Shown piece by piece: positions 7,410 through 16,528 of a DNA stretch of 64,000 bases. The stretch lies in contig NZ_WIBJ01000031.1 of NCBI RefSeq assembly GCF_009495755.1, forward strand, positions 415,371 to 479,370, in the 5' to 3' direction. The notes beneath the pieces are model-generated. The model searched no databases, had not been told where the DNA came from, and was given only the letters and a program-made list of their open reading frames with translations. Made by a program: the position numbers and the translations under genes. How positions within the stretch are numbered: position 1 is the stretch's first letter; every line of letters begins with the position of its first letter. The stretch is from Flavobacterium sp. LMO8. Lineage in GTDB: Bacteria > Bacteroidota > Bacteroidia > Flavobacteriales > Flavobacteriaceae.

Positions 7410-8189
7410 TTAAAAATTCTTATAAACAACTTTTTCCTTATGATTTAAGATGGTTTGTAAAACTTCAGGCTCGCTGTTCGTATAGAATATTTGCGAGCCT
7501 TTTTCTTTTGAAGAATTAAGTAAGTGATTTTGTTCCATTATTTTTTGGGTTTGTTTGGCAACAGCTTCACCTGAATCAATAATTTTAATATGAGGCGGTA
7601 TTATTTTTTTTATTTGTGGAATCAAGTATGGGTAATGGCTACATCCCAGAACTAAATAATCAATGTTTTTTTCTATCATCGGATTTAGATAGCTTTTTAA
7701 TAGTTCTTCCATTTCAGGAGAATCGATATCACCATTTTCGATTAATTGGACTAATCCATGGCCTATTTGTTCAATAATTTTTACGTCTGGATGATTTTCT
7801 ACACTTTTATGGAATAACTCACTGTTTAAAGTTCCTTTTGTAGCAAGAATTCCTATAGTATGCGTTTTAGATTGTAACGCAGCAGGTTTTATGGCAGGTT
7901 CTATTCCTATAAAAGGAATCTTATATTTAGATCTTAGTTCTTTTATCGCATTTGTTGTGGCTGTATTACAAGCTACAATTATTATTTTGCAGTTTTGTTC
8001 TAAAAGAAATTCTGTGTTTTTATAACATAGTTCAATAATTTCTTCTTTGGTTTTTAATCCATAAGGAGCATTTTTGCTATCAGCTAGATAGATAGTATTT
8101 TCATTTGGTAATAATGAATTTACTTCTTTCCAAATTGAAGTTCCTCCAATTCCTGAATCAAATAGACCAATAGGGTTTTTGTTTATCAT
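7410..8189 (-). CDS. murI: Glutamate racemase
   Basis: MurI converts L- to D-glutamate for peptidoglycan stem peptides. The 259-residue protein carries both catalytic cysteines in canonical context: Cys74 in VACNTATTNA and Cys183 in LGCSHYPYL, plus the N-terminal GLFDSGIGG motif (8-16) and YLADSKNAPYG. It follows the two OmpH genes on the minus strand but lies beyond a strong terminator (8207-8242), so it probably has its own promoter. This position at the end of the BamA/OmpH cluster is conserved in Flavobacterium. Very secure. Confidence 0.96.
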   Translation of the reverse strand: MINKNPIGLFDSGIGGTSIWKEVNSLLPNENTIYLADSKNAPYGLKTKEEIIELCYKNTEFLLEQNCKIIIVACNTATTNAIKELRSKYKIPFIGIEPAIKPAALQSKTHTIGILATKGTLNSELFHKSVENHPDVKIIEQIGHGLVQLIENGDIDSPEMEELLKSYLNPMIEKNIDYLVLGCSHYPYLIPQIKKIIPPHIKIIDSGEAVAKQTQKIMEQNHLLNSSKEKGSQIFYTNSEPEVLQTILNHKEKVVYKNF

Positions 8190-8206
8190 AATAACAAAAT
8201 TAAAAA

Positions 8207-8242
8207 AAAACTGCTCAATCTTAATTAAGATTGAGCAGTTTT
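8207..8242 (-). terminator. Strong terminator after the ompH genes
   Basis: An unbroken 18-bp inverted repeat (AAAACTGCTCAATCTTAA and its complement) is centred at 8224/8225, with T-runs on the minus strand. It closes the envelope operon upstream of murI. Confidence 0.85.
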
Positions 8243-8264
8243 TAAATTTGCATTAGAAATTTAA

Positions 8265-8768
8265 TTAGAAACCTAAAGATTTTTTTACGTCTGCTAATAA
8301 ATCTGTCCCTTCAGCAACTAAAACACCGCTACCTGTAGTTGCGTCTAGAACATAATTAAAACCTTTCTCTTTAGCAACTTTTTTTATAGCAGCTTGTGCT
8401 TTTTCCATAATAGGCTTAATTAAATCCATTTCTTTTTGGCCTAAATCTTTTTGTGCAGTTTGTTGAAATTGTTGAATGCGAGCACCCATATCTTGCATTT
8501 CTTTTGAACGTGTTTCGTTTAAAGCGTCACCAGCAGTTGCAGCTTCTTGTTCGTATTTTTGTAATTTAGTTTGGTATTCAGTAACCATGTTTTTGTAGTC
8601 TTTGTCATAAGTTTCCTGAATTTTTTTCATTTGATCTTGAGCTGTTTTCATTTCTGGCATTGAAGTCATTAATGCTTGTACATCTATATGAGCAACTTTT
8701 GATTGTGCTGAAACTTGAGTTCCAATAAAAAGTACGATTGCAATTGCTAATGTTTTTAATTGTTTCAT
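8265..8768 (-). CDS. OmpH/Skp family periplasmic chaperone
   Basis: This 167-residue Skp-like chaperone binds unfolded outer-membrane proteins in the periplasm and delivers them to the BAM machinery. A Sec signal peptide (MKQLKTLAIAIVLFIGTQVSAQ) is followed by VAHIDVQALMTSMPEM, a long coiled coil (about 45-120, KKIQETYDKDYKNMVTEY and onward) and the C-terminal GFNYVLDATTGSGVL strand typical of OmpH. Length is the normal family size. It lies 24 bp downstream of a second, longer OmpH gene and downstream of bamA, so the whole set is probably one transcript. Assignment secure. Confidence 0.93.
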   Translation of the reverse strand: MKQLKTLAIAIVLFIGTQVSAQSKVAHIDVQALMTSMPEMKTAQDQMKKIQETYDKDYKNMVTEYQTKLQKYEQEAATAGDALNETRSKEMQDMGARIQQFQQTAQKDLGQKEMDLIKPIMEKAQAAIKKVAKEKGFNYVLDATTGSGVLVAEGTDLLADVKKSLGF

Positions 8769-8792
8769 TTTTTAATTTTTAATTTAGGTTAT

Positions 8793-9821
8793 TTAATCTT
8801 TTTTCTCTTGTTCTGTTTTGTTTTCTTTTGCTTTTTTAGCAGCTTCTTTGTCTTCAGCTATTTTTTTCTTTTTTTCTTCTAATGCCTTTTTGCGTTCTTC
8901 TAATTTTTTATTTCTTTCTTCAATACTTTTTTGTTTAATTTCAGCTGGAGTTAGTTTTTTAGGTTTATCTATTTTCTCTAATTCTTCATTATTAATAGAA
9001 TCTTCTACTTTTTTTTCCTCCGTATTTTCAATTTTATTATCCTCGGAAGTTTTGTTTTCAATTACTGTGCCATTTTTTTTGGCATTGCGTTCATCGATTA
9101 GTTTTTGTCTTTTTTCAGCCGCATCAGCTTTCTTTTTTTCGGTTGCTAATTTTCGATCTTCTAAAAGTTTTTCTCTAGCAGCTTTTTTTTCATCTAATTT
9201 TCTTTGTCTCTCTGTGTATGCTGGATTTTCCTCAAGAGCTTCCTCAAGAGCTTCTTTTGCTTCTAACGCTTTTAATTGTTTTTTAGTCATTTCTTCTCTT
9301 TTCTGAGAAGAGGTTAGTTTTTTTACAACAAAATCACTTATATCATATTTTTGAGCTGCAAATAACATCGTTAAGTCTGAAGATTTATCAAAAATGAAAT
9401 CATATTTTCTTTGTTCAGCTACGTCTTGTACAATTGTAAAGATTTGATCTTGTATAGGTTTTACTAAAACAGTTTTTTGAATAATTAAATCGCCTTTTGG
9501 TCCAAATCGGTTTTCTTGATATTCAAATAATTCTTTTTCTAATATAATAATTTCATCTTCTCTCTCTTCAATTAATTCTTTTGTTAGTAAGACTCTTTCT
9601 GTTTTTAAAGCTTCCTTTAATTTTAATATTTCAGTTTTTTTTATTTCAATATCTTGTTTCCATTTTTTTGCTTTTTGCTCTAATTGATTTATAGCCTCAG
9701 CATAATCGGGCACTTTTTCTAAGATATATTCCATGTCTATATATCCAATTTTTACTCCTCTAGCTGTTTGCGCTTGAATGTAGCTTGAGGATATGACAAG
9801 TAAAAACAATAATTTTTTCAT
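8793..9821 (-). CDS. Long OmpH/Skp family protein with charged coiled-coil tail
   Basis: The 342-residue protein has a signal peptide (MKKLLFLLVISSSYIQAQ) and a Skp/OmpH domain over about residues 22-170: VKIGYIDMEYILEKVPDY, a coiled coil, then KYDFIFDKSSDLTMLF. Unlike the neighbouring 167-residue copy it continues with about 170 residues very rich in Lys, Glu and Ala (repeated KxxEExK blocks), predicted to be a long charged coiled coil or single alpha-helix. Its Skp domain implies periplasmic chaperone work for BamA, encoded just upstream. The tail may lengthen the chaperone jellyfish arms or contact peptidoglycan; that is inference. Confidence 0.88.
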   Translation of the reverse strand: MKKLLFLLVISSSYIQAQTARGVKIGYIDMEYILEKVPDYAEAINQLEQKAKKWKQDIEIKKTEILKLKEALKTERVLLTKELIEEREDEIIILEKELFEYQENRFGPKGDLIIQKTVLVKPIQDQIFTIVQDVAEQRKYDFIFDKSSDLTMLFAAQKYDISDFVVKKLTSSQKREEMTKKQLKALEAKEALEEALEENPAYTERQRKLDEKKAAREKLLEDRKLATEKKKADAAEKRQKLIDERNAKKNGTVIENKTSEDNKIENTEEKKVEDSINNEELEKIDKPKKLTPAEIKQKSIEERNKKLEERKKALEEKKKKIAEDKEAAKKAKENKTEQEKKD

Positions 9822-9934
9822 TTCTGCTTATTTTTGTTATGTTTTGAATCATTTTTGATTCAGTTTTAATAAGTGTAAAACGCTAATAATGATATAATAT
9901 TTTTACGAATTTAACAAAAAAGAACTAACAAACC

Positions 9935-12610
9935 TTAAAATTGTTGCCCAATAATAAAGTGTGTTTGCCAACCGCTTTTAATTGTTTGATTTGGTATTGC
10001 ATCAAATCCATGCGCAAAATCTATACCTAATAATCCAAAAGCAGGCATGAATACACGTAAACCAACTCCAGCAGAGCGTTGTAATTTAAATGGGTTATAA
10101 TTACTGAAGTCATTATATGAACTACCAGCTTCTAAAAAACCTAAAGTATAAATAGATGCTGATTGGTTTAATGTAATTGGATATCTTAATTCTACTGAAA
10201 ATTTATTGTAAACAGTTGCTCCAACTTGCTCCCCTCTTTCGTTAATAGGTGATAGCGAATTGTTTGGATAACCTCTTAATTGAATAACTTCTCTTCCGTC
10301 TAATGAAAAGTTTGCTAAACCATCACCCCCTAAATAAAATCGTTCAAAAGGAACAACTCCTCTATCATTATTGTATGCGCCCATATAGCCAAATTCACCT
10401 AATGTTCTCAAAACTAATTTGTCCCAAATTCTTGTGTACCAGTCACCTTTAAATTTAATTTTATAGTATTCTAACCAATTGAATCTTTTTTGGTCTACTT
10501 TTCCAACATCCTCAGATGCTTGTGTCCAGTCGCTTCCTACTGTCTGGTATTGTCCTGAACCTTCTTCCGTTTCTGCTAAGTAATCTCCAGCTACAGGAAC
10601 TATACCATCTTCAGTAGGTACAGTAGGGTATTGAGTATTATTTGGATCATATATTAATTTGTAATTTTTTTGATTTTTTAAATCAGCATAATCTACTCCA
10701 TTGAATGCTGAATATGGTAATGTAAATTTAGCAGAAACACTAAATTCTGAACCTGTAGTTGGGTAAATTGGATTAACACCTTTACTATTTCTTGTTAAGC
10801 CAATTGTATATGATAAGTTTCTAGATGAGCCATCTCCAAATGTAAATAAGCCTGTATTATAATTATTTAAATCATAATATTGGAATGATAAAGCCTGAGA
10901 TAAAACAAAATAATCATCAGGAACAGTTAATCTTTTTGCAAGTCCAGCTGATAAAGCGATAATGTTAAAACTTTGATCTCTTGAAACATCGCGCGTTTGG
11001 TAATTGTATAAAAATTGCTTACTGTAAGAGAATGACGATGAAAAGCTAACTGGTTTTTTTCCGCCAAACCATGGTTCAGAAAAAGATAGGCTATAAGTTT
11101 GAAAATAACTACTGCCCTGTAGACGTAGAGACATTTTTTGACCATCTCCCATTGGTAATGGTTTATATGCTTCTTTATTAAATATATTTCTTGCCGAAAA
11201 ATTATTAAAAGATAAACCAAGTGTGCCTATAAACCCACCACCACCATAACCACCTTGTAATTCTACTTGACTAGATCCTTTTTCAACTACATTGTATTCA
11301 ATATCAACAGTTCCGGCTTGCGGGTCTACATTTTTAAAATCTGGTTTTATAGCCTCAGGGTCGAAGAAGCCTAATTGACCAATTTCACGAATAGAACGAA
11401 TTAAGTCTTCTTTGCTATATTTTTGACCTGGCTTAGTTCTTAATTCTCTGTAAATTACATGGTCATTTGTTTTGTCGTTTCCAACAACTGTAATTTTATT
11501 GAAATAAGCTATCGGTCCCTCAGTAATTCTAATTTCAAAATCAATAGTGTCATTTACAGTTTTAATTTCTACTGGATTAATGCTTGAAAATAAATAGCCA
11601 TTATTTTGGTAAAGATTTGTAAGATCTTCTCCGTCTGGTTTTTCAGGGTTTGCTATTCTTTCTTGAAGTATTGTCCCATTGTATACATCACCTTTTTTAA
11701 TGGCTAATATAGAATTTAAAGCTCGATCTGTATATACAGAATTTCCTAAATAGCGAATATTACCAAAATAATATTTTCTACCTTCTTCAAGTTTAACTTT
11801 AATAGCTACTGTATTTTTTTTCTTGTTGAAAATAACGGAATCAGCTACGATTCTGGCATCTCTATATCCATTTTCTTTGTATTTTTTTATAACACTATTC
11901 AAATCTTCTTTATACATTTCTTTAATATATTTTGAAGATTTAAAAATTCTGAATATACTCTTCTTTTTGGTGTTTTTAAAAGCAGTTTTAAGTTTTGAAT
12001 TTGTTATTTTTGAGTTGCCTTCAAATGTTATGTCACTTACCTTTACTTTATTGCCTTTATCAATTTTGACAACCATTTTAACATCAGAATCAGTACTATC
12101 TTGAAAAGTGTTTATAGTTACTTTTGTGTTATAAAAACCTTCCTTTTTATATTTATTTTCAATGTAATTTTTTGTAGTTGTTAATAAATTTTCATTTACA
12201 ATTTTTCCTTTTTTAAGGTCTATTTCTTTAAGAATTTCTTCTGTTTTTCCTTTCTTTAAACCTTTGATTTTTACATCACTTAATTTTGGGAGTTCGTTTA
12301 TGTTAAGTTCTAGGAAAATACTGTCTCCTTTGATTTCTGATACATAAAAATTAACATCTGAAAACAATCCTAATTTCCATAATTTTTTTATTGCTAAACT
12401 AATTTCTTCACCAGGAACAATTATAGTTTGCCCTTTTTCTAATCCTGTAAAAGTAGTGACTGTTTGTTCGTTATATGAAATTTTTCCAGTAACATTGATT
12501 TTAGCTAATATATACTCTTTTCCACTTTCAAGTTTTGTATCCTGCGCGAAAATTGTTGTGCTATTAAGTAAAATGAAAATCGTAAATAATTGTAATCCTT
12601 TTTTAAACAT
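9935..12610 (-). CDS. bamA: Outer-membrane protein assembly factor BamA
   Basis: BamA inserts beta-barrel proteins into the outer membrane. The 891-residue protein starts at the ATG at 12610, which overlaps the uppS stop (ATGTTTAA) and opens a signal peptide (MFKKGLQLFTIFILLNSTTIFAQ). A longer frame reading into uppS is rejected. The first half holds a series of POTRA domains (recurring G-x-KKGKxxxE, FxGN and LxxLYxxNGY elements; five expected). The C-terminal half is a 16-strand barrel with the VELRYPITL strand and FMPAFGLLGIDFAHGFD near the end, finishing in a GWQTHFIIGQQF closing strand. It is translationally coupled to uppS and followed by two Skp-like chaperone genes, a coherent outer-membrane biogenesis operon. 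Confidence 0.96.
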   Translation of the reverse strand: MFKKGLQLFTIFILLNSTTIFAQDTKLESGKEYILAKINVTGKISYNEQTVTTFTGLEKGQTIIVPGEEISLAIKKLWKLGLFSDVNFYVSEIKGDSIFLELNINELPKLSDVKIKGLKKGKTEEILKEIDLKKGKIVNENLLTTTKNYIENKYKKEGFYNTKVTINTFQDSTDSDVKMVVKIDKGNKVKVSDITFEGNSKITNSKLKTAFKNTKKKSIFRIFKSSKYIKEMYKEDLNSVIKKYKENGYRDARIVADSVIFNKKKNTVAIKVKLEEGRKYYFGNIRYLGNSVYTDRALNSILAIKKGDVYNGTILQERIANPEKPDGEDLTNLYQNNGYLFSSINPVEIKTVNDTIDFEIRITEGPIAYFNKITVVGNDKTNDHVIYRELRTKPGQKYSKEDLIRSIREIGQLGFFDPEAIKPDFKNVDPQAGTVDIEYNVVEKGSSQVELQGGYGGGGFIGTLGLSFNNFSARNIFNKEAYKPLPMGDGQKMSLRLQGSSYFQTYSLSFSEPWFGGKKPVSFSSSFSYSKQFLYNYQTRDVSRDQSFNIIALSAGLAKRLTVPDDYFVLSQALSFQYYDLNNYNTGLFTFGDGSSRNLSYTIGLTRNSKGVNPIYPTTGSEFSVSAKFTLPYSAFNGVDYADLKNQKNYKLIYDPNNTQYPTVPTEDGIVPVAGDYLAETEEGSGQYQTVGSDWTQASEDVGKVDQKRFNWLEYYKIKFKGDWYTRIWDKLVLRTLGEFGYMGAYNNDRGVVPFERFYLGGDGLANFSLDGREVIQLRGYPNNSLSPINERGEQVGATVYNKFSVELRYPITLNQSASIYTLGFLEAGSSYNDFSNYNPFKLQRSAGVGLRVFMPAFGLLGIDFAHGFDAIPNQTIKSGWQTHFIIGQQF

Positions 12611-13358
12611 TTTTTTCGGGTATAATTTGTTCGCTGGTTTTTCCAAAACGGCGTTCTCTTTTTTGATAACTAATAATTGCTTCATACAAATGGGTTTCTG
12701 AAAAATCTGGCCAAAGCACATCTGTAAAATAAAATTCGGCGTAGGCTATTTGCCATAAAAGAAAATTACTTATTCTGTGTTCGCCACTTGTTCTAATTAC
12801 TAAATCTACATCTGGTAAATTGTGTGTGTAAAGATGCTGATTAATAATTGATTCGTCAATAGCCTCTTCGGAAATTATATTATTTTTAACTTTGTTCGAA
12901 ATTTTTTTAACAGCTTGAATGATTTCTTCTCTTGCTCCATAGCTCAGTGCAAGAGTAAGTGTCATCCTAGTATTTGTTGAAGTTTTTTGAATTACTTCTT
13001 GTAATTCTTTTTGAACACTTGATGGTAAATTTGTTAAATTTCCAATTGCGTTTAGTTTGATATTATTTGATTGTAAAGTCTTGATTTCTTTCTTTAAAGA
13101 AGATATCAAAAGTTTCATAAGTGTATCAACTTCTAATTTAGGTCGATTCCAATTTTCTGTTGAAAAAGCATATAAAGTAAGGTTTTTTATTCCTAATTTA
13201 GCGCAAGATTCTACAGTGGTTCTTACAGCTTTGGTGCCACTTTCATGACCAAGTGCTCTAAGCAATCCTTTTTGTTTTGCCCATCGACCGTTACCGTCCA
13301 TTATTATTGCTAAATGGGTTGGTAAATAATCAGTATTTATTTTTTCTAATAATTCCAT
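12603..13358 (-). CDS. uppS: Isoprenyl transferase (undecaprenyl diphosphate synthase)
   Basis: UppS makes undecaprenyl diphosphate, the lipid carrier for peptidoglycan and O-antigen. From the ATG at 13358 the protein has 251 residues. That start lies one base after the porG stop and precedes the conserved core HLAIIMDGNGRWAKQKG, with catalytic Asp21 in MDGNGRW. The other family blocks are present: LTLYAFSTENWNRP, LTLALSYGAREEI and the C-terminal DLVIRTSGEHRISNFLLWQ with FTDVLWPDF. It overlaps bamA by 8 nt, implying translational coupling. A longer start 33 nt upstream would overlap porG and is unlikely. Confidence 0.95.
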   Translation of the reverse strand: MELLEKINTDYLPTHLAIIMDGNGRWAKQKGLLRALGHESGTKAVRTTVESCAKLGIKNLTLYAFSTENWNRPKLEVDTLMKLLISSLKKEIKTLQSNNIKLNAIGNLTNLPSSVQKELQEVIQKTSTNTRMTLTLALSYGAREEIIQAVKKISNKVKNNIISEEAIDESIINQHLYTHNLPDVDLVIRTSGEHRISNFLLWQIAYAEFYFTDVLWPDFSETHLYEAIISYQKRERRFGKTSEQIIPEKNV

Positions 13359-13359
13359 T

Positions 13360-14043
13360 TTATTCTGCACAAAAACAAGGGTTTTGACCAAAAGTATAGG
13401 TTAATGTTAAGCCTGAAAACACATACCAATCATTACTGTTTAAATTTCCAAAACGCAAAGTTTCAAAATTATCATTTTTAGGATTACTACCGTCTAAATT
13501 ATCTGTAAAAGTGTAACGGGCACCAATTTCTGCACCTAATACAAAATTATCAAACAAACGCGCTTTTAAACCTATAGTCATTGGAATTGCAAATGTGCTG
13601 CTTTGATAATCTTTTTTACTTTCGTTATTCAAAATATAAATTTCATTATAAATGAAATAATTTACCCCAGTAAATACATAGGGACTTATTTTCTTTTTGC
13701 CATTATGTAAATCAAAATTTAAAAAACTAAATTCCATTCCGGCAGAAAGCTCTTTTATTTGATTTTCAAATGAATTTCCTCTTAAATTTCTGCTGGGTAC
13801 ATCGCTATCAATATCTTTAGATTTTAAACTTCCTTGATAGTATGAAAAACGCCACGCATGACGAGGGCTTCTATTCCATTTATAGATAATTCCAATTGCG
13901 GGTTCGTTTGGTGCTATGTAAGTCGTTGGACCTACATCACCAATATAATTAACTCCACCAACAAATACACCCAATTCGTTTATTTGAGCATACGTGGTGA
14001 ACCCGCAGAAAATCAGTGATATATAGATTAAAAAGTATTTCAT
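13360..14043 (-). CDS. porG: PorG-like outer-membrane protein of the type IX secretion system (DUF6089)
   Basis: The 227-residue protein has a signal peptide (MKYFLIYISLIFCGFTTYAQ) and then INELGVFVGGVNYIGDVGPT, the hallmark start of the PorG/DUF6089 beta-barrel family; PNEPAIGIIYKWN and LRFGNLNSNDWYVFSGLTL also fit. PorG is an outer-membrane component linked to the PorK/PorN ring of T9SS. It sits between nadK and uppS-bamA, its usual place in Flavobacterium, separated from uppS by one base. It lacks the long C-terminal extension seen in some relatives. Family call is confident; the T9SS role follows from homologues. Confidence 0.85.
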   Translation of the reverse strand: MKYFLIYISLIFCGFTTYAQINELGVFVGGVNYIGDVGPTTYIAPNEPAIGIIYKWNRSPRHAWRFSYYQGSLKSKDIDSDVPSRNLRGNSFENQIKELSAGMEFSFLNFDLHNGKKKISPYVFTGVNYFIYNEIYILNNESKKDYQSSTFAIPMTIGLKARLFDNFVLGAEIGARYTFTDNLDGSNPKNDNFETLRFGNLNSNDWYVFSGLTLTYTFGQNPCFCAE

Positions 14044-14162
14044 TTTTTAAAATAGTTTGCAAATATAACAATATAGAATTCTTATCCCTATTTTAAGGGA
14101 TTTTTTTGTTCTCTTTTGTAGGTTGAAAACGTTAAAAAATGAAAAATGATATAAAAAGTCTG

Positions 14163-15047
14163 TTAATTTCTTTTGTCGGCACCCCAAAGTAATTTTTTAC
14201 GAATGGTATTCAAGAATGATTCTTCCTTAAATTCAATGATAGATATTGTAAAAGGGGATTTTTTTATTTTTACAATTGTATCTTTTGAAACGGCAGAAAT
14301 TCTAGAATCTAATGAAATTAAAAACTGTTCTTCTCTTCCTGAAATTCGAAGTTCAATTTCCATGTCATCTGTAATAACCAATGGTCTAGCATTTAAGTTA
14401 TGAGGAGCCATTGGAGTTATAACTAAGCTTTCAACGTTTGGAGTAAGAACGGGTCCGCCACAACTTAAAGAATACCCTGTTGATCCTGTTGGGGTTGAAA
14501 CAATTAAACCATCTGCCCAATACGAAGTAAGATATTCTCCATTTAAATACGTAACAATCGTTATCATCGAAGTAGTGTCTTTTCGAGCTACTGTAACTTC
14601 GTTTAATGCAAAATCGAATTCCTTGAAATTTTCATACTCGGGTGTGGTTTTAACCGATAAAAGTGTTCGTTTTGAAATAGCATAATCATTATTCAATAAT
14701 TTTTGTAAAAGGGGCTCAATATTATCAAACTGAATTGTTGCTAAGAATCCCAACCTTCCTGCGTTAATTCCTATAATTGGTATATTTTTGTTTCTTACAA
14801 AAGTTGCGGCTTTTAATATGGTTCCGTCTCCGCCAATGCTAATTAAAGCTTTGAAGTCTGAGTCTAGGTTATTGAAGTTAGAATAAGTATCGTAATTTTT
14901 CGTGATGATGTTTTTCTCTTTTAGACTAGCTAAAAAACTAGCTTCAAAAACAATGGTAATGGCGTTTGTTTCAAAAAAAGTAACTACTTTTTGTACGATT
15001 TCAGCCGTACTGTTTTGATAATATTGGCCAAATAGCGCTATTTTCAT
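14163..15047 (-). CDS. nadK: NAD kinase
   Basis: NadK phosphorylates NAD to NADP in the cytosol. The 294-residue protein carries the GGDGT motif at 72-76 (ISIGGDGTILKAA, with Asp74), the NAGRLGFLA block and the conserved GLIVSTPTGSTGYSLSCGGP stretch that contacts NAD. It lies 11 bp downstream of the CBS-domain gene and upstream of porG on the same strand. This nadK-porG pairing is an operon of convenience seen across Flavobacteriia. Assignment very secure. Confidence 0.96.
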   Translation of the reverse strand: MKIALFGQYYQNSTAEIVQKVVTFFETNAITIVFEASFLASLKEKNIITKNYDTYSNFNNLDSDFKALISIGGDGTILKAATFVRNKNIPIIGINAGRLGFLATIQFDNIEPLLQKLLNNDYAISKRTLLSVKTTPEYENFKEFDFALNEVTVARKDTTSMITIVTYLNGEYLTSYWADGLIVSTPTGSTGYSLSCGGPVLTPNVESLVITPMAPHNLNARPLVITDDMEIELRISGREEQFLISLDSRISAVSKDTIVKIKKSPFTISIIEFKEESFLNTIRKKLLWGADKRN

Positions 15048-15058
15048 TGGTGTTTTTT

Positions 15059-15718
15059 TTAAATGTTCAAGTATTTGTCTAAATAATCAGAGCGTTCTTT
15101 TAAACTGTTTAAGTAAGAGTCATCTTGATGTTCTGAAATAATTTCATATTCATAACGTCTGAAAGTTTGAATGATGTCATTTAAACCACTTTGACTTATT
15201 TTTACAGTAATTTCAACTTTGTTTCCTACTATATTTGAAATAAATAATCCTAAAATTTTAGCATTATTACTTTCAACTATTTGAGCTACTTGACTCATGG
15301 AAAGTTTATCTGTTTCTTTTTCTACTACAATAATACCGCCTTCTTCTTTTAAGAAAGGAGTTTCGTGGAAAAATCGAATAACATCTTCTAACTCATAATA
15401 GCCTAAATAGGTGTTTTTATCATCTAAAACCGGAATTAAATTACTTTCGTATTTGGCAAAAATTTCCAAAACATCAAGCCATATCGTAGAACTTCGAACA
15501 AAAAAATGCTCAAAATGAAAGCGTGTTTCGTTTACAATGGCATCGCTATTTAAAAGTTCAACGTTTTCTTTGCTTACACAACCAATATATATGCCATCTT
15601 CAGTGACTGGAAAATGGGTGTAAGGAAAATCTAAAAACAAATCCTGTGCATCAGCAATAGAATTGGTGTGTTTTAGCGGCTTTATTTCGTTATTTATATA
15701 GCTTGTAAGATTATTCAT
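15059..15718 (-). CDS. Tandem CBS-domain protein
   Basis: The 219-residue cytosolic protein has two CBS motifs in its first ~130 residues (FPYTHFPVTEDGIYIGCVSK and LIPVLDDKNTYLGYYELEDV) followed by an ACT-like C-terminal half (KLSMSQVAQIVESNNAKILG, then VGNKVEITVKI). CBS pairs bind adenine nucleotides and act as regulatory modules. As the first gene of the minus-strand cluster, directly before nadK, a nucleotide-sensing role is plausible but unproven. There is no catalytic domain. It is divergently transcribed from pdxJ across 95 bp. Confidence 0.85.
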   Translation of the reverse strand: MNNLTSYINNEIKPLKHTNSIADAQDLFLDFPYTHFPVTEDGIYIGCVSKENVELLNSDAIVNETRFHFEHFFVRSSTIWLDVLEIFAKYESNLIPVLDDKNTYLGYYELEDVIRFFHETPFLKEEGGIIVVEKETDKLSMSQVAQIVESNNAKILGLFISNIVGNKVEITVKISQSGLNDIIQTFRRYEYEIISEHQDDSYLNSLKERSDYLDKYLNI

Positions 15719-15769
15719 TTGAAGATGTGATAAAAATATATCGCAAAATAATCAAAAAATACCATATGC

Positions 15770-15795
15770 TTGCTAACTTATACTTTGTATTTTTG
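15770..15795 (+). promoter_or_regulatory. Putative promoter of pdxJ
   Basis: TATTTTTG at 15788-15795 fits the -7 consensus and is 18 nt before the ATG. TTG at 15770-15772 is the likely -33 element, with a slightly short spacer of 15 nt. Confidence 0.5.
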
Positions 15796-15813
15796 TATAA
15801 ATTATAAATTATT

Positions 15814-16527
15814 ATGACAAAGTTATCTGTAAATATTAATAAAATTGCTACTCTTCGTAATTCGAGAGGAGGTAATGTGCCTGATTTATTGAAAGTTGCA
15901 AAAGACATTCAGCAATTTGGAGCAGAAGGAATTACGATTCATCCAAGACCAGACGAAAGACATATTCGTTATCAAGATGCACGCGATTTAAAACCTATTG
16001 TGTATACCGAATACAACATTGAGGGAAATCCACAACATAATTTTATTGATTTGGTTTTAGAATGTAAGCCAACTCAAGTGACTTTAGTTCCTGATGCTAT
16101 AGGTGCTTTAACTTCAAATGCAGGTTGGGATACCATCAAACATCAATCGTATCTAATTGAAGTAATTCAAGAATTTCAAAGAAACGGAATCAGAACATCC
16201 ATCTTTGTAGATGCTGACGAAAAAATGATCGAAGGAGCAAAAGCAACAGGGACCGAAAGAATCGAATTATATACCGAATCTTACGCTCACGAATATGGTT
16301 TGGGAAACAAAAACGGAATTGAGCCTTATGTAAAAGCAGCCATTAAAGCGAATGAGTTAGGTTTAGGAATAAATGCGGGACATGATTTGAGTTTGGATAA
16401 TATCAAATTTTTTAAAGATAATATTCCGGGTTTGCTTGAAGTTTCGATTGGTCATGCCTTGATTTCTGAGTCTTTATATCTAGGAATAGAAAATGTCGTA
16501 AATATGTATCTTCAAAAATTGAAATAA
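15814..16527 (+). CDS. pdxJ: Pyridoxine 5'-phosphate synthase
   Basis: PdxJ condenses 1-deoxyxylulose 5-phosphate with 3-amino-2-oxopropyl phosphate to pyridoxine 5'-phosphate, the last ring-forming step of the DXP-dependent vitamin B6 route. The 237-residue TIM-barrel protein shows the canonical blocks LSVNINKIATLRNSRGG, GITIHPRPDERHIR (active-site His), VTLVPD, RTSIFVDAD and GINAGHDLS with ALISESLYLG at the end. It opens a plus-strand unit with an alpha/beta hydrolase gene whose ATG begins one base after the pdxJ stop codon. Very secure. Confidence 0.96.
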   Translation: MTKLSVNINKIATLRNSRGGNVPDLLKVAKDIQQFGAEGITIHPRPDERHIRYQDARDLKPIVYTEYNIEGNPQHNFIDLVLECKPTQVTLVPDAIGALTSNAGWDTIKHQSYLIEVIQEFQRNGIRTSIFVDADEKMIEGAKATGTERIELYTESYAHEYGLGNKNGIEPYVKAAIKANELGLGINAGHDLSLDNIKFFKDNIPGLLEVSIGHALISESLYLGIENVVNMYLQKLK

Positions 16528-16528
16528 A

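Noticed and set aside
8818..9306. 162-residue frame on the plus strand, rich in Ser and Phe
   Set aside because: Antisense of the Lys/Glu-rich OmpH tail, whose codons (AAA, GAA) read as TTT and TTC on the other strand; no start signals and no domain.
12611..12721. BamA extension by 37 residues
   Set aside because: It reads out of frame through uppS; the ATG at 12610 overlaps the uppS stop and opens a clean signal peptide.
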